From assembly GCA_018398815.1 (NCBI GenBank), contig CM031622.1, positions 13,188,248-13,252,247 on the forward strand: a stretch of DNA of 64,000 nucleotides, written 5' to 3'. Position numbers and translations under genes: made by a program. The stretch is from Conus ventricosus. Taxonomy: Eukaryota > Mollusca > Gastropoda > Neogastropoda > Conidae. How positions within the stretch are numbered: position 1 is the first letter of the stretch; each line of letters starts with the position of its first letter. Below, in pieces: positions 35,501 through 46,439 of the stretch. The notes below the pieces were generated by a model. That model was given only the letters and a program-made list of their open reading frames with translations, did not search any database and was not told the origin of the DNA.

Positions 35501-36500
35501 NNNNNNNNNNNNNNNNNNNNNNNNNNNNNNNNNNNNNNNNNNNNNNNNNNNNNNNNNNNNNNNNNNNNNNNNNNNNNNNNNNNNNNNNNNNNNNNNNNNN
35601 NNNNNNNNNNNNNNNNNNNNNNNNNNNNNNNNNNNNNNNNNNNNNNNNNNNNNNNNNNNNNNNNNNNNNNNNNNNNNNNNNNNNNNNNNNNNNNNNNNNN
35701 NNNNNNNNNNNNNNNNNNNNNNNNNNNNNNNNNNNNNNNNNNNNNNNNNNNNNNNNNNNNNNNNNNNNNNNNNNNNNNNNNNNNNNNNNNNNNNNNNNNN
35801 NNNNNNNNNNNNNNNNNNNNNNNNNNNNNNNNNNNNNNNNNNNNNNNNNNNNNNNNNNNNNNNNNNNNNNNNNNNNNNNNNNNNNNNNNNNNNNNNNNNN
35901 NNNNNNNNNNNNNNNNNNNNNNNNNNNNNNNNNNNNNNNNNNNNNNNNNNNNNNNNNNNNNNNNNNNNNNNNNNNNNNNNNNNNNNNNNNNNNNNNNNNN
36001 NNNNNNNNNNNNNNNNNNNNNNNNNNNNNNNNNNNNNNNNNNNNNNNNNNNNNNNNNNNNNNNNNNNNNNNNNNNNNNNNNNNNNNNNNNNNNNNNNNNN
36101 NNNNNNNNNNNNNNNNNNNNNNNNNNNNNNNNNNNNNNNNNNNNNNNNNNNNNNNNNNNNNNNNNNNNNNNNNNNNNNNNNNNNNNNNNNNNNNNNNNNN
36201 NNNNNNNNNNNNNNNNNNNNNNNNNNNNNNNNNNNNNNNNNNNNNNNNNNNNNNNNNNNNNNNNNNNNNNNNNNNNNNNNNNNNNNNNNNNNNNNNNNNN
36301 NNNNNNNNNNNNNNNNNNNNNNNNNNNNNNNNNNNNNNNNNNNNNNNNNNNNNNNNNNNNNNNNNNNNNNNNNNNNNNNNNNNNNNNNNNNNNNNNNNNN
36401 NNNNNNNNNNNNNNNNNNNNNNNNNNNNNNNNNNNNNNNNNNNNNNNNNNNNNNNNNNNNNNNNNNNNNNNNNNNNNNNNNNNNNNNNNNNNNNNNNNNN
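35501..36500. other. Assembly gap (1000 N)
   Basis: Exactly 1000 N residues, a conventional placeholder size, so the real gap length is unknown. Confidence 1.
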
Positions 36501-36674
36501 TGTACTATTCACAGTAATGTGTTTATTTTTTCGCCTGATGAAGACCCAAGTGTGAAATGCATCGGTCTGTCTGTGCTTTGTTTCTCAATGTCATTGGCGG
36601 TAAGTTCTAAACTTATTCCTGATCTTGCTTCGTTCGCCGCTTCAGTCACTCATTTTGAAATTTTATATGCAAAG

Positions 36675-37886
36675 TGTCAACATGGATTCGAGGAAAAAGA
36701 TCATGTGTAACCAACTATTAGAGGTAATGGAGGATTTTACCAATATGATGGATGATGGGGATCCTTTTGATGTGTGTACTTAGATTTTAGAAAAGCATTT
36801 GATTCTGTACTCATGAAGGTTACTGATAAAATTAGCATCATATGGTATTGTAAAAAATACGCTTAAATGGATACAAAACTTCTTGTACAATAGGAAACAG
36901 AGGGTAAGAGTTGGATATGCTGAGTCAGAAGAAATAAATGTAAAAAGTGGAATCCCCCAGGGTAGTGTATTGGGTCCAATTTTATTTACAGTATTTATAA
37001 ATGACTTACCGGATTCACTGCACTGTACTTGTAAAATCTTCGCTGATGATACTAAAATATATGACAAAGTTGCAAATGGTGATTGTATTCAGGAGGATTT
37101 GATAAAACTACAGGACTGGTCGGATACTTGGAATCTATATTTTAATGTGTCAAAATGTCATGTTATGCATGTTGGTGAAAAAAAGGAAATTGATAGAAGG
37201 GAGTATTTTATGAAAATAGGTAATGAGGTACAGAAAATAAGTACTTGTGAGACAGAAAAGGACTTGGGAGTCACTTTTGATAAGGAGCTTTCATTTGATC
37301 CACATATAAGGAAATTGTAAATAAGGGAAATCAGATGTTAGGTATTATTAAAAGAACATTTCTGTACCTAGACAAATATACTTTTCTAAAACTATTTAAG
37401 GCTTTTGTAAGGCCTCATTTAGAATATGCCAATGTAGTTTGGAATCCATATTTGAAGAGGCAATCAAAAATGATAGAAAATGTACAAAGAAGAGGAACTA
37501 GATTACTGGTAGAATGCAAAAATATGTCTTATGAGGAACGGCTCCAGTTTTTACAGTTCTTCTTCTTCCTACTTCTTACACTCTCTTAAGGGTAGAAGGT
37601 TAAGGGGGATTTAATACAAGTGTATAAAATAATGAATGGTTTGGACAATGTATCAATTGAAACATTTTTTTCCTTCTCACCAGTTAGCATAACAAGAAAT
37701 GCACAAGGTAAACTTTTTGTTAAACATAGAACTACTAACAAACGAGCGTTCAGTTTCTCTAACAGAGTTGTTAAATTGTGGAACTCAATACCTGTTGAAA
37801 TTAAATTTACTAATGATACTAATAAATTCAAGAATTTTCTGGATAACAACACAGATTTCAAAATTTTATTTATGGAAATAGATTGA
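36675..37886 (+). pseudogene. LINE ORF2, reverse transcriptase and C-terminal region, broken
   Basis: Reading across several frames, the sequence encodes QHGFEEK, then LDFRKAFDSV (RT motif with the first catalytic Asp), GIPQGSVLGPILFTVFINDL (motif B) and FADDTKIYDK (motif C, the second and third Asp, near 37039). The thumb and connection follow (DLGVTFDKELSFDPHI, ECKNMSYEERLQ, RRLRGDLIQVYKIMNG, NRVVKLWNSIPVEIKF), ending ILFMEID stop at 37884-37886. Stops and frameshifts (for example near 36780, 36850, 37318 and a TTC-rich insertion near 37560) make it inactive. The motif style is CR1/jockey-like. Confidence 0.85.
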
Positions 37887-37998
37887 AGCAATTTTTGCTA
37901 ATAAGCATGCCGTAGACCCTAGAAAAACAAAACAAAACAAATATGATAACAAAAGAAGGGGCGTAAAAAGGCCGAAAGGCCTAGGCTATAAGCCAGCC

Positions 37999-38054
37999 CT
38001 CTACTACTACTACTACTACTACTACTACTGCTACTACTACTACTACTACTACTG

Positions 38055-38088
<34 letters not shown>

Positions 38089-38179
38089 ACTACTACTACT
38101 ACTACTACTGCTACTACTACTACTACTACTACTACTGCTACTCCTACTACTACTACTACTACCACTACTACTACTACTG

Positions 38180-38223
<44 letters not shown>

Positions 38224-38269
38224 GCTACTACTACTACTGCTACTACTACTACTACTGCTACTACTACTA

Positions 38270-38304
<35 letters not shown>

Positions 38305-38305
38305 G

Positions 38306-38355
<50 letters not shown>
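37999..38355. repeat. (CTA)n microsatellite at LINE 3' end
   Basis: About 355 bp of CTA triplets with scattered GCT and CCT variants directly follow the LINE 3' region (AAGCCAGCCCT). It is best explained as the LINE's own 3' tail repeat, expanded. The long minus-strand valine-rich frame through it is an artefact. Confidence 0.9.
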
Positions 38356-38356
<1 letters not shown>

Positions 38357-39574
38357 GACTAAAAGTCACCCTGTCCACCCCCATCCGCAGCTTCCACACG
38401 GAATTTAAAAAAAAAGAAAAGGAAACGATTTCTATAAGGATAAGACGAAGGCTTTTAAGGAAATGAGCAGCACAGAATTCCCAGAAGTTGGGAATACAAC
38501 GTAATTTGAAAAACTCCCCAACTGGAATGAACTGGACCACTAGGTACCAAGTCCGCTCTAACTTAAGTGTAGGCCAGCACAATTCAAATCTCGTTCCACT
38601 CCCCCCCCCCCCGACTCCAGGCGGCTCTCCAACCAAGAGTCAAATCGTACTACAGCTTCGCGCCAAACCAGCGTCAAACTCATCGCAGCAGTGCTTATAT
38701 AGGCCTACACTCATTGTACACTGCAACCGCTATCGCCCTACTGTATTTGTTACTGTCGTCGATTTTTTTTGTTGCTACCGAAGGCACGCATACCAGAAAC
38801 GGAAAGCGTAGGCTGGGAAGTTTGAGGTAAAAGACGAGAATGAAAAGGGGAATAGATTTCTCGCATCTGATCAACGAACAGTTACAATATTCTAATCTGG
38901 AGAACCTAACCCTGAACTTTAGAAAACATTATATAGCAACTGCGGCTGACAGCAACAGTGGCCAAAATGCAATGAATGCAAAACAACTTTCAACACTAAA
39001 CGAAGCCAACCAGAAGACTTGGACAAATGTGTCTTCTTCAGACAACATAATCATTACATAATGTTTTCTTTTTAATGCACAGATCGATACTCCTCACGAC
39101 GCCTCCCAAATATACTTTTCCTCAAACAACGTTTTGTTTTTCAGACAAAGAGCATTCACCACTCTCCTCAGACAACAGCCGGCGTGAGCAGCACAAAACC
39201 CACACCACACACACACATCTCCCTTAAGTCACTGGCCCTCATCAGTACTGTGGAGGGCTGCGCTCTAAATAGTTTTCTGCCTGACTGCCTGCTTGCATGA
39301 CCCCCCCCCCCCCCCCCCCTTCCCAAGGATTACTCTGCCTACGATGCCAGTCGATCACTATCTGGACCCTGCAGTCATAAAGTTAGTTCTTCTTTGTCAC
39401 AACAATCCCTGACGAGGACCGAGCAGCAGACCCGAGATGTGTGTGTGTGTGTGTGTGTGTGCATCTGCAGTTTTCTGTCCTTCTTCCTCCTTGGTACCGG
39501 AAACTGAACGCCCGCTTCATTATAACCAGACGACTGATTGGTGTCTTGCGTGTATTGGACTGAAAAAGCCACGG
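38356..39574. other. No recognisable gene
   Basis: Short frames only. It holds poly(C) runs near 38602 and 39301, a (GT)n run near 39437-39461, and at about 39000-39055 (minus strand) a degenerate copy of the CTGAAGAAGACACATTTGTC motif seen at repeat ends elsewhere in the window. Confidence 0.5.
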
Positions 39575-41232
39575 AAGCCACTCTGTGGCAGTGTGTTTTA
39601 TTGGATTGAGAAGTCCCACTGAAGCCACGCTGTGGCAGTGTGTATATTGGATTGAGAAGTGCCACTGAAACCACTCTGTGGCAGTGTGTACATTGGACTC
39701 AGAAATGTCACTGAAACCACTCTGTGGCAGGGTGTATATTGGATTGGGAAATGCCACTGAAACACCCTGTGGCAGTGTGTATATTGGATTGGGAAATGCC
39801 ACTGAAACCACTCTGTGGCAGTGTATATATTGGGGTTGGGAAATGCCACTGAAACACTCTGTGGCAGTGTGTATATGGATTGGGAAATGCCACTGAAACC
39901 ACTCTGTGGCAGCGTGTATATTGGATTGGGAAATTTCCCCTGAAAACCTCTCTGTGGCAGTGTGTATATTGGACTGAGAAATGTCACTGAAGCCACGCTG
40001 TGGCAGTGTGTATATTGGATTGAGAAATACCACTCTGTGACAGTGTGTATATTGGATTGGGAAATACCACTGAAGCCACTGTGGCAGTGTGTATATTGGA
40101 TTGAGAAATGCCACTGAAGCCACTCTGCGGCAGTGTGTATATTGGATTGAGAAATGCCACTGAAACCACTCTGTGGCAGTGTGTGTATATTGGATTGAGA
40201 AATACCACTGAAGCCACTGTGGCAGTGTGTATATTGGATTGAGAAATGCCACTGAAACCACTCTGTGGCAGTGTGTATATTGGATTGAGAAATACCACTG
40301 AACCCACTTTAAGGCAGTGTGTATATTGGATTGAGAAATACCACTGAAGCCACTGTGGCAGTGTGTATATTGGATTGAGAAATCCACTGAAGCCACTGTG
40401 GCAGTGTGTGTATTGGATTGGGAAATGCCACTGAAGCCACTCTACGGCAGTGTGTGTATTGGATTGGGAAATGTCACTGAAACCACTCTGTGGCAGTGTG
40501 TATATTGGATTGGGAAATGCCACTGAAGCCACTCTGCGGCAGTGTGTATATTGGATTGGGAAATGCCACTGAAGCCACTGTGGCAGTGTGTGTTGGATTG
40601 GGAAATGTCACTGAAACCACTCTGTGGCAGTGTGTATATTGGATTGGGAAATGCCACTGAAGCCACTCTGCGGCAGTGTGTGTATTGGATTGGGAAATGC
40701 CACTGAAGCCACTGTGGCAGTGGGGTTTATTGGATTGGGAAATGCCACTGAAGCCACTCTGCGGCAGTGTGTGTATTGGATTGGGAAATGCCACTGAAGC
40801 CACTCTGCGGCAGTGTGTGTATTGGTTTGGGGAAATGCCACTGAAGCCACTGTGGCAGTGTGTATATTGGATTGGGAAATGCCACTGAAGCCACTCTGCG
40901 GCAGTGTGTGTATTGGATTGGGAAATGCCACTGAAGCCACTCTGCGGCAGTGTGTGTATTGGATTGGGAAATGCCACTGAAGCCACTCTGCGGCAGTGTG
41001 TGTATTGGATTGGGAAATGCCACTGAAGCCACTGTGGCAGTGTGTATATTGGATTGGGAAATGCCACTGAAGCCACTCTGCGGCAGTGTGTGTATTGGAT
41101 TGGGAAATGCCACTGAAGCCACTCTGCGGCAGTGTGTGTATTGGATTGGGAAATGCCACTGAAGCCACTCTGCGGCAGTGTGTGTATTGGATTGGGAAAT
41201 GCCACTGAAGCCACTCTGCGGCAGTGCAGTGT
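39575..41232. repeat. About 45-bp minisatellite seeded from the 855-bp retroposon
   Basis: About 37 units contain GCCACTGAAGCCACTCTG, then GGCAGTGTGTGTATTGGATT and GGGAAAT. The last unit continues as GGCAGTGCAGTGTCTCCTTT then GGTGGGCTGCC, which matches the retroposon at 61688-61723 (GCAGTGCAGTGTCTCCTCCG then GTGGG). Frames on both strands follow the repeat. Confidence 0.95.
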
Positions 41233-41261
41233 CTCCTTTGGTGGGCTGCCACAGTCCAACT

Positions 41262-42062
41262 AGATGCTGACTGTTCTGTGTGGATACTTTGTTTTTAAAA
41301 CCTCAACTCGACACTGACTGCTCCACATGGATATTGTTCTTCACGCCTCAACTTAATACTGACTGCTCCACATGGATATTGTTCTTCACACCTCAACTTA
41401 ATACTGACTGCTCCATATGGACATTGTTCTTCACACCTCAACTTAATACTGACTGCTCTGTATGGACATTGTTCTTCACACCTCAACTTAATACTGACTG
41501 CTCTGTATGGACATTGTTCTTCACACCTCAACTTAATACTGACTGCTCCACATGGACATTGTTCTTCACACCTCAACTTAATACTGTCTGCTCCACATGG
41601 ACATTGTTCTTCACACCTCAACTTAATACTGACTGCTATGCATGGATATTGTTCGTCATACCTCAACTTAATACTGACTGCTCCACATGGATATTGTTCT
41701 TCACACCTCAACTTAATACTGACTGCTCCACATGGATATTGTTCTTCACACCTCAACTTAATACTGACTGCTCCACATGGACATTGTTCTTCACACCTCA
41801 ACTTAATACTGACTGCTCCATATGGACATTGTTCGTCACACCTCAATACTGACTGCTCCATATGGACATTGTTCGTCATACCTCAACTTAATACTGACTG
41901 CTCCACGTGGATATTGTTCGTCACACCTCAACTTAATACTGACTGCTCTTATGGACATTGTTCGTCCACCTCAACTTAATACTGACTGATCTGTATGGAT
42001 ATTGTTCTTCAGAACTCAACTTAATACTGACTGCTCCGTATGGATATTGTTCGTCAATCCTC
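41262..42062. repeat. 45-bp minisatellite, about 17 copies, adjacent segment of the same retroposon
   Basis: Units of 45 bp read CACATGGATATTGTTCTTCA then CACCTCAACTTAATACTGAC and TGCTC. The ACTGACTGCTCCACATGG part resembles the retroposon string ACATTGACTGCTCCCTGTGG, which in the intact copies (for example 49941-49960) follows the segment that gave rise to the array at 39575. Confidence 0.9.
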
Positions 42063-42077
42063 AAATGACATGAATCG

Positions 42078-42998
42078 GTTTCCTCCCCATTGGAGATTGT
42101 CTCCCCCTTGGAGACTATAAGCTTGCTGAAGGCTCATTTTGAGAAGCATTTATTTTATTTTTCCCCATTCACCCACTCAAGCACATACTGTTAGTTAGGC
42201 AGAATTATCTACCACTGCAGATATGAATGCTTATCTCCCCTATTTATTCAATCTAAGACATAAGAGCAAGCTTTGTTTATAATTCAATATTTCTTGCAGT
42301 CATTGCAACACCAAGCTGCTCTGTAAGTTGCTGGAATGGTGCTCGGTACTTATCCTTGGAATTTATTAGTTTATTGTAATTTAGTCCTTGCGGATTCATT
42401 CCAAGAACTGGCCCTCAGCACTTGTCTTAAGGTTATCTTTTTATATTTTCTACTTTTCACAAGAAAATGTAGCTTGTTTTGCTCTTTTATGATTTTCTTT
42501 GCTTCTTAGGGGCACCTTTGGTTGGTTTTTTGAAAACTCAACAAACATACTACGGTATTGCACACCAGCCTTTTCTGGGATTGCATTCTTCTTAAAACTG
42601 AAAAGGCGGAGGAGTCAAATTACCACTTTCCGCGGTCACTGAGGATAAACAATCAGGTTTCGAAATATCAGTATCTGACCAGGAGTTATATGTTAGTGAG
42701 TTTTCTCCCCACTGGAGATTGTCTCCCCCTTGGAGACTATAAGCTTGCTGAAGGCTCATTTTGAGAAGCATTTATTTTATTTTTCCCCATTCACCCACTC
42801 AAGCACATACTGTTAGTTAGGCAGAATTATCTACCACTGCAGATATGAATGCTTATCTCCCCTATTTATTCAATCTAAGACATAAGAGCAAGCTTTGTTT
42901 ATAATTGAATGTTTCTTGCAGTCATTGCAACCCCAAGCTGCTCTGTAAGTTGCTGGAATGGTGCTCGGTACTTATCCTTGGAATTTATTAGTTTATTG

Positions 42999-43000
<2 letters not shown>
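42078..43000. mobile_element. Two about 300-bp direct repeats with 320 bp between (TRIM-like)
   Basis: 42078-42379 and 42700-43000 are nearly identical, from CTCCCC-TGGAGATTGTCTC to AATTTATTAGTTTATTGTA. The internal 320 bp have no protein but carry a purine-rich string (GAAAAGGCGGAGGAG) near the second repeat. Size and structure fit a terminal-repeat retrotransposon in miniature; a simple segmental duplication is the alternative, and no clear target duplication is seen. Confidence 0.5.
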
Positions 43001-43037
<37 letters not shown>

Positions 43038-43099
43038 ACATAAATCATATATATATATAGAGAGAGAGAGATGTAGATGCACACACACACACACACACC

Positions 43100-43187
<88 letters not shown>

Positions 43188-43232
43188 ACATACATATATA
43201 CATAGTACACACACACACACACACACTGATCT
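43000..43232. repeat. Compound (TA)n/(TG)n/(CA)n microsatellite
   Basis: TA, TG, GA and CA runs alternate over about 230 bp and partly form inverted pairs. They start exactly at the end of the second 300-bp direct repeat. Confidence 0.95.
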
Positions 43233-43467
43233 TGTGGCATGCGAGAGGCCGCCACACCCTACATTTGCCTTCACACTTCAAGCTGCACAGCGATCCGATC
43301 TCTCTCCGCATGAGCAGTTTTCCAACAAACGAAACTCGCCATCACCACCGCCCCCCCCCCCCCCCCCCACCTTACCGACACATTTTTAGTTTCCATTTTT
43401 CTTTGAACCCGTTTGAACATCCGCAGGCATTCTGACATGAGAGAGAGACGGCGAGCGAGCGAGCGAG

Positions 43468-43469
<2 letters not shown>

Positions 43470-43526
<57 letters not shown>

Positions 43527-43529
43527 TAC

Positions 43530-43566
<37 letters not shown>

Positions 43567-43606
43567 ACCAAGGACAGTTGGATGTGCTACATCCCCAGGC
43601 ATTCTG

Positions 43607-43645
<39 letters not shown>
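43470..43645. repeat. (GA)n and (GACA)n microsatellites
   Basis: Two GA runs and a short ACAG run are separated by two copies of CCCAGGCATTCTGA-like sequence. A poly(C) run lies just upstream at 43350-43367. Confidence 0.95.
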
Positions 43646-44016
43646 CGAGGACAGTGGGATGAGCTCAGATGGCACTCCTATGCTCGCTTGAGGGTTTATG
43701 TCACAGTTTGATGGAATCTGACGTTTCAGTGCATACGGGTGGTGGAGTTGTTAACACACTGAACTTTCTGACCCAGCTTGAGAATCACGCACACTCTGCG
43801 GGGAGGGGGGGGGGGGGGGCGAGGGAGGGAGGCAGATCTCTCTCTCTAGAAGGACGCTGATGTGAGAGGTCAGCGTCTGGTGGCGCAGTCAACCTTCCAG
43901 CGGCGGATCTAGCCTTTGTTGCCTGGGGACGGCTTATGGAGATGTGGGGCGGTCGGCGATGGAGCGCTGCCCGACAGCGATAACCATGTCCTGGTAAACC
44001 ATGTTTTCGAGTCGGA

Positions 44017-44534
44017 GCAGCCGCCATGGCGAAGTGGTTACCTTGCGGTCTCGCGGCTGGAAGGTCGTGGGTTCGATTCCATCAGTCATCTATTTGCTGT
44101 GTTTTTTTCTGCCCCGACCGGCTCCTAACCAGAGCTGAGTTTGCTTCGGGCTCAGCTGGCAAGTCTGGGACCACATAGTCGAGTTTCATCCACTTAATGG
44201 ACGCGTCTCTGACAGTTACTCAAATTCCCATACTGCAGGTGTCTGAATCTCTCGGGCCTGGTTGACGCCGGGATATATCATGAAAATAAGCGTAGAGTAC
44301 AGCCCTGTTATGCAGTCTCAGAACGGAACGGAAATCCGTAGCATCCTTTTCATCATACTCATTCTCATCAATCAGCATTAAAAAAAAAAATGTCTAAAGT
44401 TCTGTGGCCTTTCATGCCCTGCTTTCATCGTGACCTCAGCTTTGATTGCCTCTCCATGTCTATGGCATTGAGTTGATTCTGCTGGGGTCACCAATATCGG
44501 CAAATTTATGGGGATTGTCACTGGACAGATGTGG
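44017..44534 (+). mobile_element. tRNA-headed bipartite retroposon, 3'-truncated copy
   Basis: The head AGCAGCCGCCATGGCGAAGTGG has an A-box-like string and a B box GGTTCGATTCC at 44070-44080. The body (CTCTCGGGCCTGGTTGACGC, then an A run) and the first part of the second module match the copies at 49236 and 61029. Similarity stops near 44534. It is a diverged, older copy. Bases 44535-45377 show no recognised feature. Confidence 0.75.
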
Positions 44535-45377
44535 GAAAAACGGGTATACTTGTGCACCCAGATTACACCAACTGTACACGCTCAATGAATGGAGCATGCG
44601 TGACGTGAATCCAAGGCAAAGTAATTGTTATAAAATCATATCTTATCAGGCAGTGTATAGATGTAATGCTGTCTATTGGTCTTCCACAAAATGTTCTGTA
44701 CAAAATAAATACAAGGCTGCACAGATTTATTGGCGGAAAAAACAAAAGAGCAATTGAAAAGCATTGGGGAAAGTGAAAGCTAATGGAAGCAGAGTTTGAA
44801 GAGGGAGGAACAACAATGATAAACATAGTAATCCTTAAAAAGTCTACATCTGTAATGGGTAGGAAAACTTTTTGAAGCAGCTGAGCAAGAAACTGGAGAG
44901 ATATACCCAAATGGCACCAGGAAAAAAAAACTTCCACAACACGATAAACTTTTTTAAACCAACTACAAAAGAAAAATTATTAAAGATTTAGATAGAATCG
45001 ACAAGGGATTTTGGCAAGACGTAAAAGGAAATTATTAGAAAGTACGGCTACACCAATTTTTGAAGGAGCAAATCATTTTAAAACAGTAATACTTATAAAC
45101 AGTAAAAATCACATTGGGAAAGTAAGCTGTATGCTGGAAATGACGTAGTAATAACATACATGTGGGTTGGCACTGGATATATGAATCGTACGGCATGTCT
45201 ACAGAACTAGTGAGAGTGTGCAACATATGTAAACAATTTTCTTTTGTAAGATTCTGAGCATTTAAGCTCAGGCGGAAGTGAGTTCCAGAATAAAGACTCG
45301 TCTTGAACAGGTCAATTCTAGGCACCGTAACCTGTAGTTTTGTAGAATTTCTAGAATTCATGTTAAATTTAGATTGA

Positions 45378-45797
45378 ATAAAAAGTAAACAAGTGGGGTA
45401 TGTTTTGCTCCCATAAGGAAACCCAACACAGAGTAACTTTTATTCAAGACTGGCACAGCCTTTTAAACTTGAATAAAGTCAGACAAATACATAGACGAAC
45501 AATCTAATAGTGTGGGAAAAACAAGCGCAGGCCAACAACTGAACTGTCTTCATAGTAATGACTTGGCAAAGATTTGGACTTAAGGAGGGGGGGGGGGGGG
45601 GGGGGGGGGGGAGTTTGAAGATGGAGAAACTGGGAACATGAAATTAAAAAAAAAAAAAATAGGTTACAGATATGAAAACTCTTCACTAGCTGCATAAGGT
45701 GAAGAGTTTCATATCTGTAACCTTTTTTTCTTCTTTTTTTTTTTAAATTTCATGTTCCCAGTTTCTCCATCTTCAAACTCCCCTCCCCCCCCCCCCC

Positions 45798-45861
<64 letters not shown>

Positions 45862-46077
45862 TTCCCCTCCTTAAGTCCAAATCTTTGCCAAGTCATTACT
45901 ATGAAGACAGTTCAGTTGTTGGCCTGCGCTTGTTTTTTTCCCCCACTATTAGATTGTTCGTCTAGGTATTTGTCTGACTTTCTTCAAGTTTAAAAGGCTG
46001 TGCCAGTCTTGAATAAAAGTTACTCTGTGTTGGGTTTCCTTATGGGAGCAAACATACCCCACTTGTTTACTTTTTAT
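45378..46077. repeat. Giant near-perfect palindrome (arms about 310-380 bp, 12-nt spacer)
   Basis: The left arm 45378-45686 is repeated in inverted form at 45699-46077 with a 12-nt centre (45687-45698). The arms differ mainly in homopolymer length: about 27 G in the left arm correspond to some 80 C in the right. The 14-mer ATTTAGATTGAATA occurs in direct orientation just outside both arms (about 45367 and 46109). It may be a real inverted duplication by template switching or a foldback sequencing/assembly artefact. Confidence 0.85.
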
Positions 46078-46439
46078 GGTTTACTGTTCCCTACCTCATT
46101 TCATTTCCGATTTAGATTGAATAGTTTGCAGGCTAATCCCGATACAATTTTTACATTAACATCCCACCACCCCCCACCACCCCTTTCTTAGGAGTTTTTG
46201 TTTTTTGTTTTTTTGTGGCAAATATATCCTTTAATGGTAGAACTACAACCTGAGTATAATCCGATTATGTAAGGGTCGAGGATTTCAGGTAAACTGCTTG
46301 AAAGGCACGTGTATTAGATATTTAGAAAAGATTTAATTGAATTAGTCAAAATGCGTCGAACAGTTACTGATTGAATAAAACATGTGCATTCAGGAATGAT
46401 TTTCTGGTATTAAAGTTTGAAAAAAAAATGCTTCATCTT

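Larger units (their letters stand above)
34523..36666. mobile_element. Inverted-repeat element inserted in the LINE; contains the assembly gap
   Basis: The left arm (34523-about 34740) and right arm (36501-36666) are inverted copies sharing ATAAAATTTCAAAATG, CAGTCACTC, GTTCGCCGC, TGACATTGAC-type strings and the motif CTGATGAAGACCCAAG followed by GAAATGCATCG. Between them are 34741-35218 (a non-coding stretch with repeated CACAACATGCACAAT strings), a 47-base poly(G), low-quality-looking GC-rich sequence and 1000 Ns. The same family recurs at 59733-62056. Confidence 0.65.
32440..38355 (+). mobile_element. CR1-like LINE, near full length but interrupted
   Basis: In order the element has a GC-rich 5' region with two promoter-like blocks (32469-32491 and 32847-32867), ORF1 (32958-33896), an endonuclease (about 33898-34530, frameshifted), a foreign inverted-repeat insertion with the assembly gap (34523-36666), a reverse transcriptase and C-terminal region (about 36675-37886), and a 3' end running into a (CTA)n tail. 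The part between endonuclease and the middle of RT is absent or lies in the gap. The 5' boundary is approximate. Confidence 0.8.

Noticed and set aside
35154..36710. Frames of 393-518 codons across the gap
   Set aside because: They consist mostly of unknown residues from the 1000 Ns and homopolymer runs.
38085..38636. A 183-codon valine/alanine-rich minus-strand frame
   Set aside because: It is the translation of the (CTA)n microsatellite.
39383..41259. Frames up to 337 codons with repeated IQYTHCHRVASVAFPNP-like residues
   Set aside because: All three frames of the 45-bp array are open, since 45 is divisible by three; the array derives from a non-coding retroposon.
41280..41879. 190-194-codon frames on both strands
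   Set aside because: Same cause: a 45-bp tandem repeat without stop codons, open on both strands.
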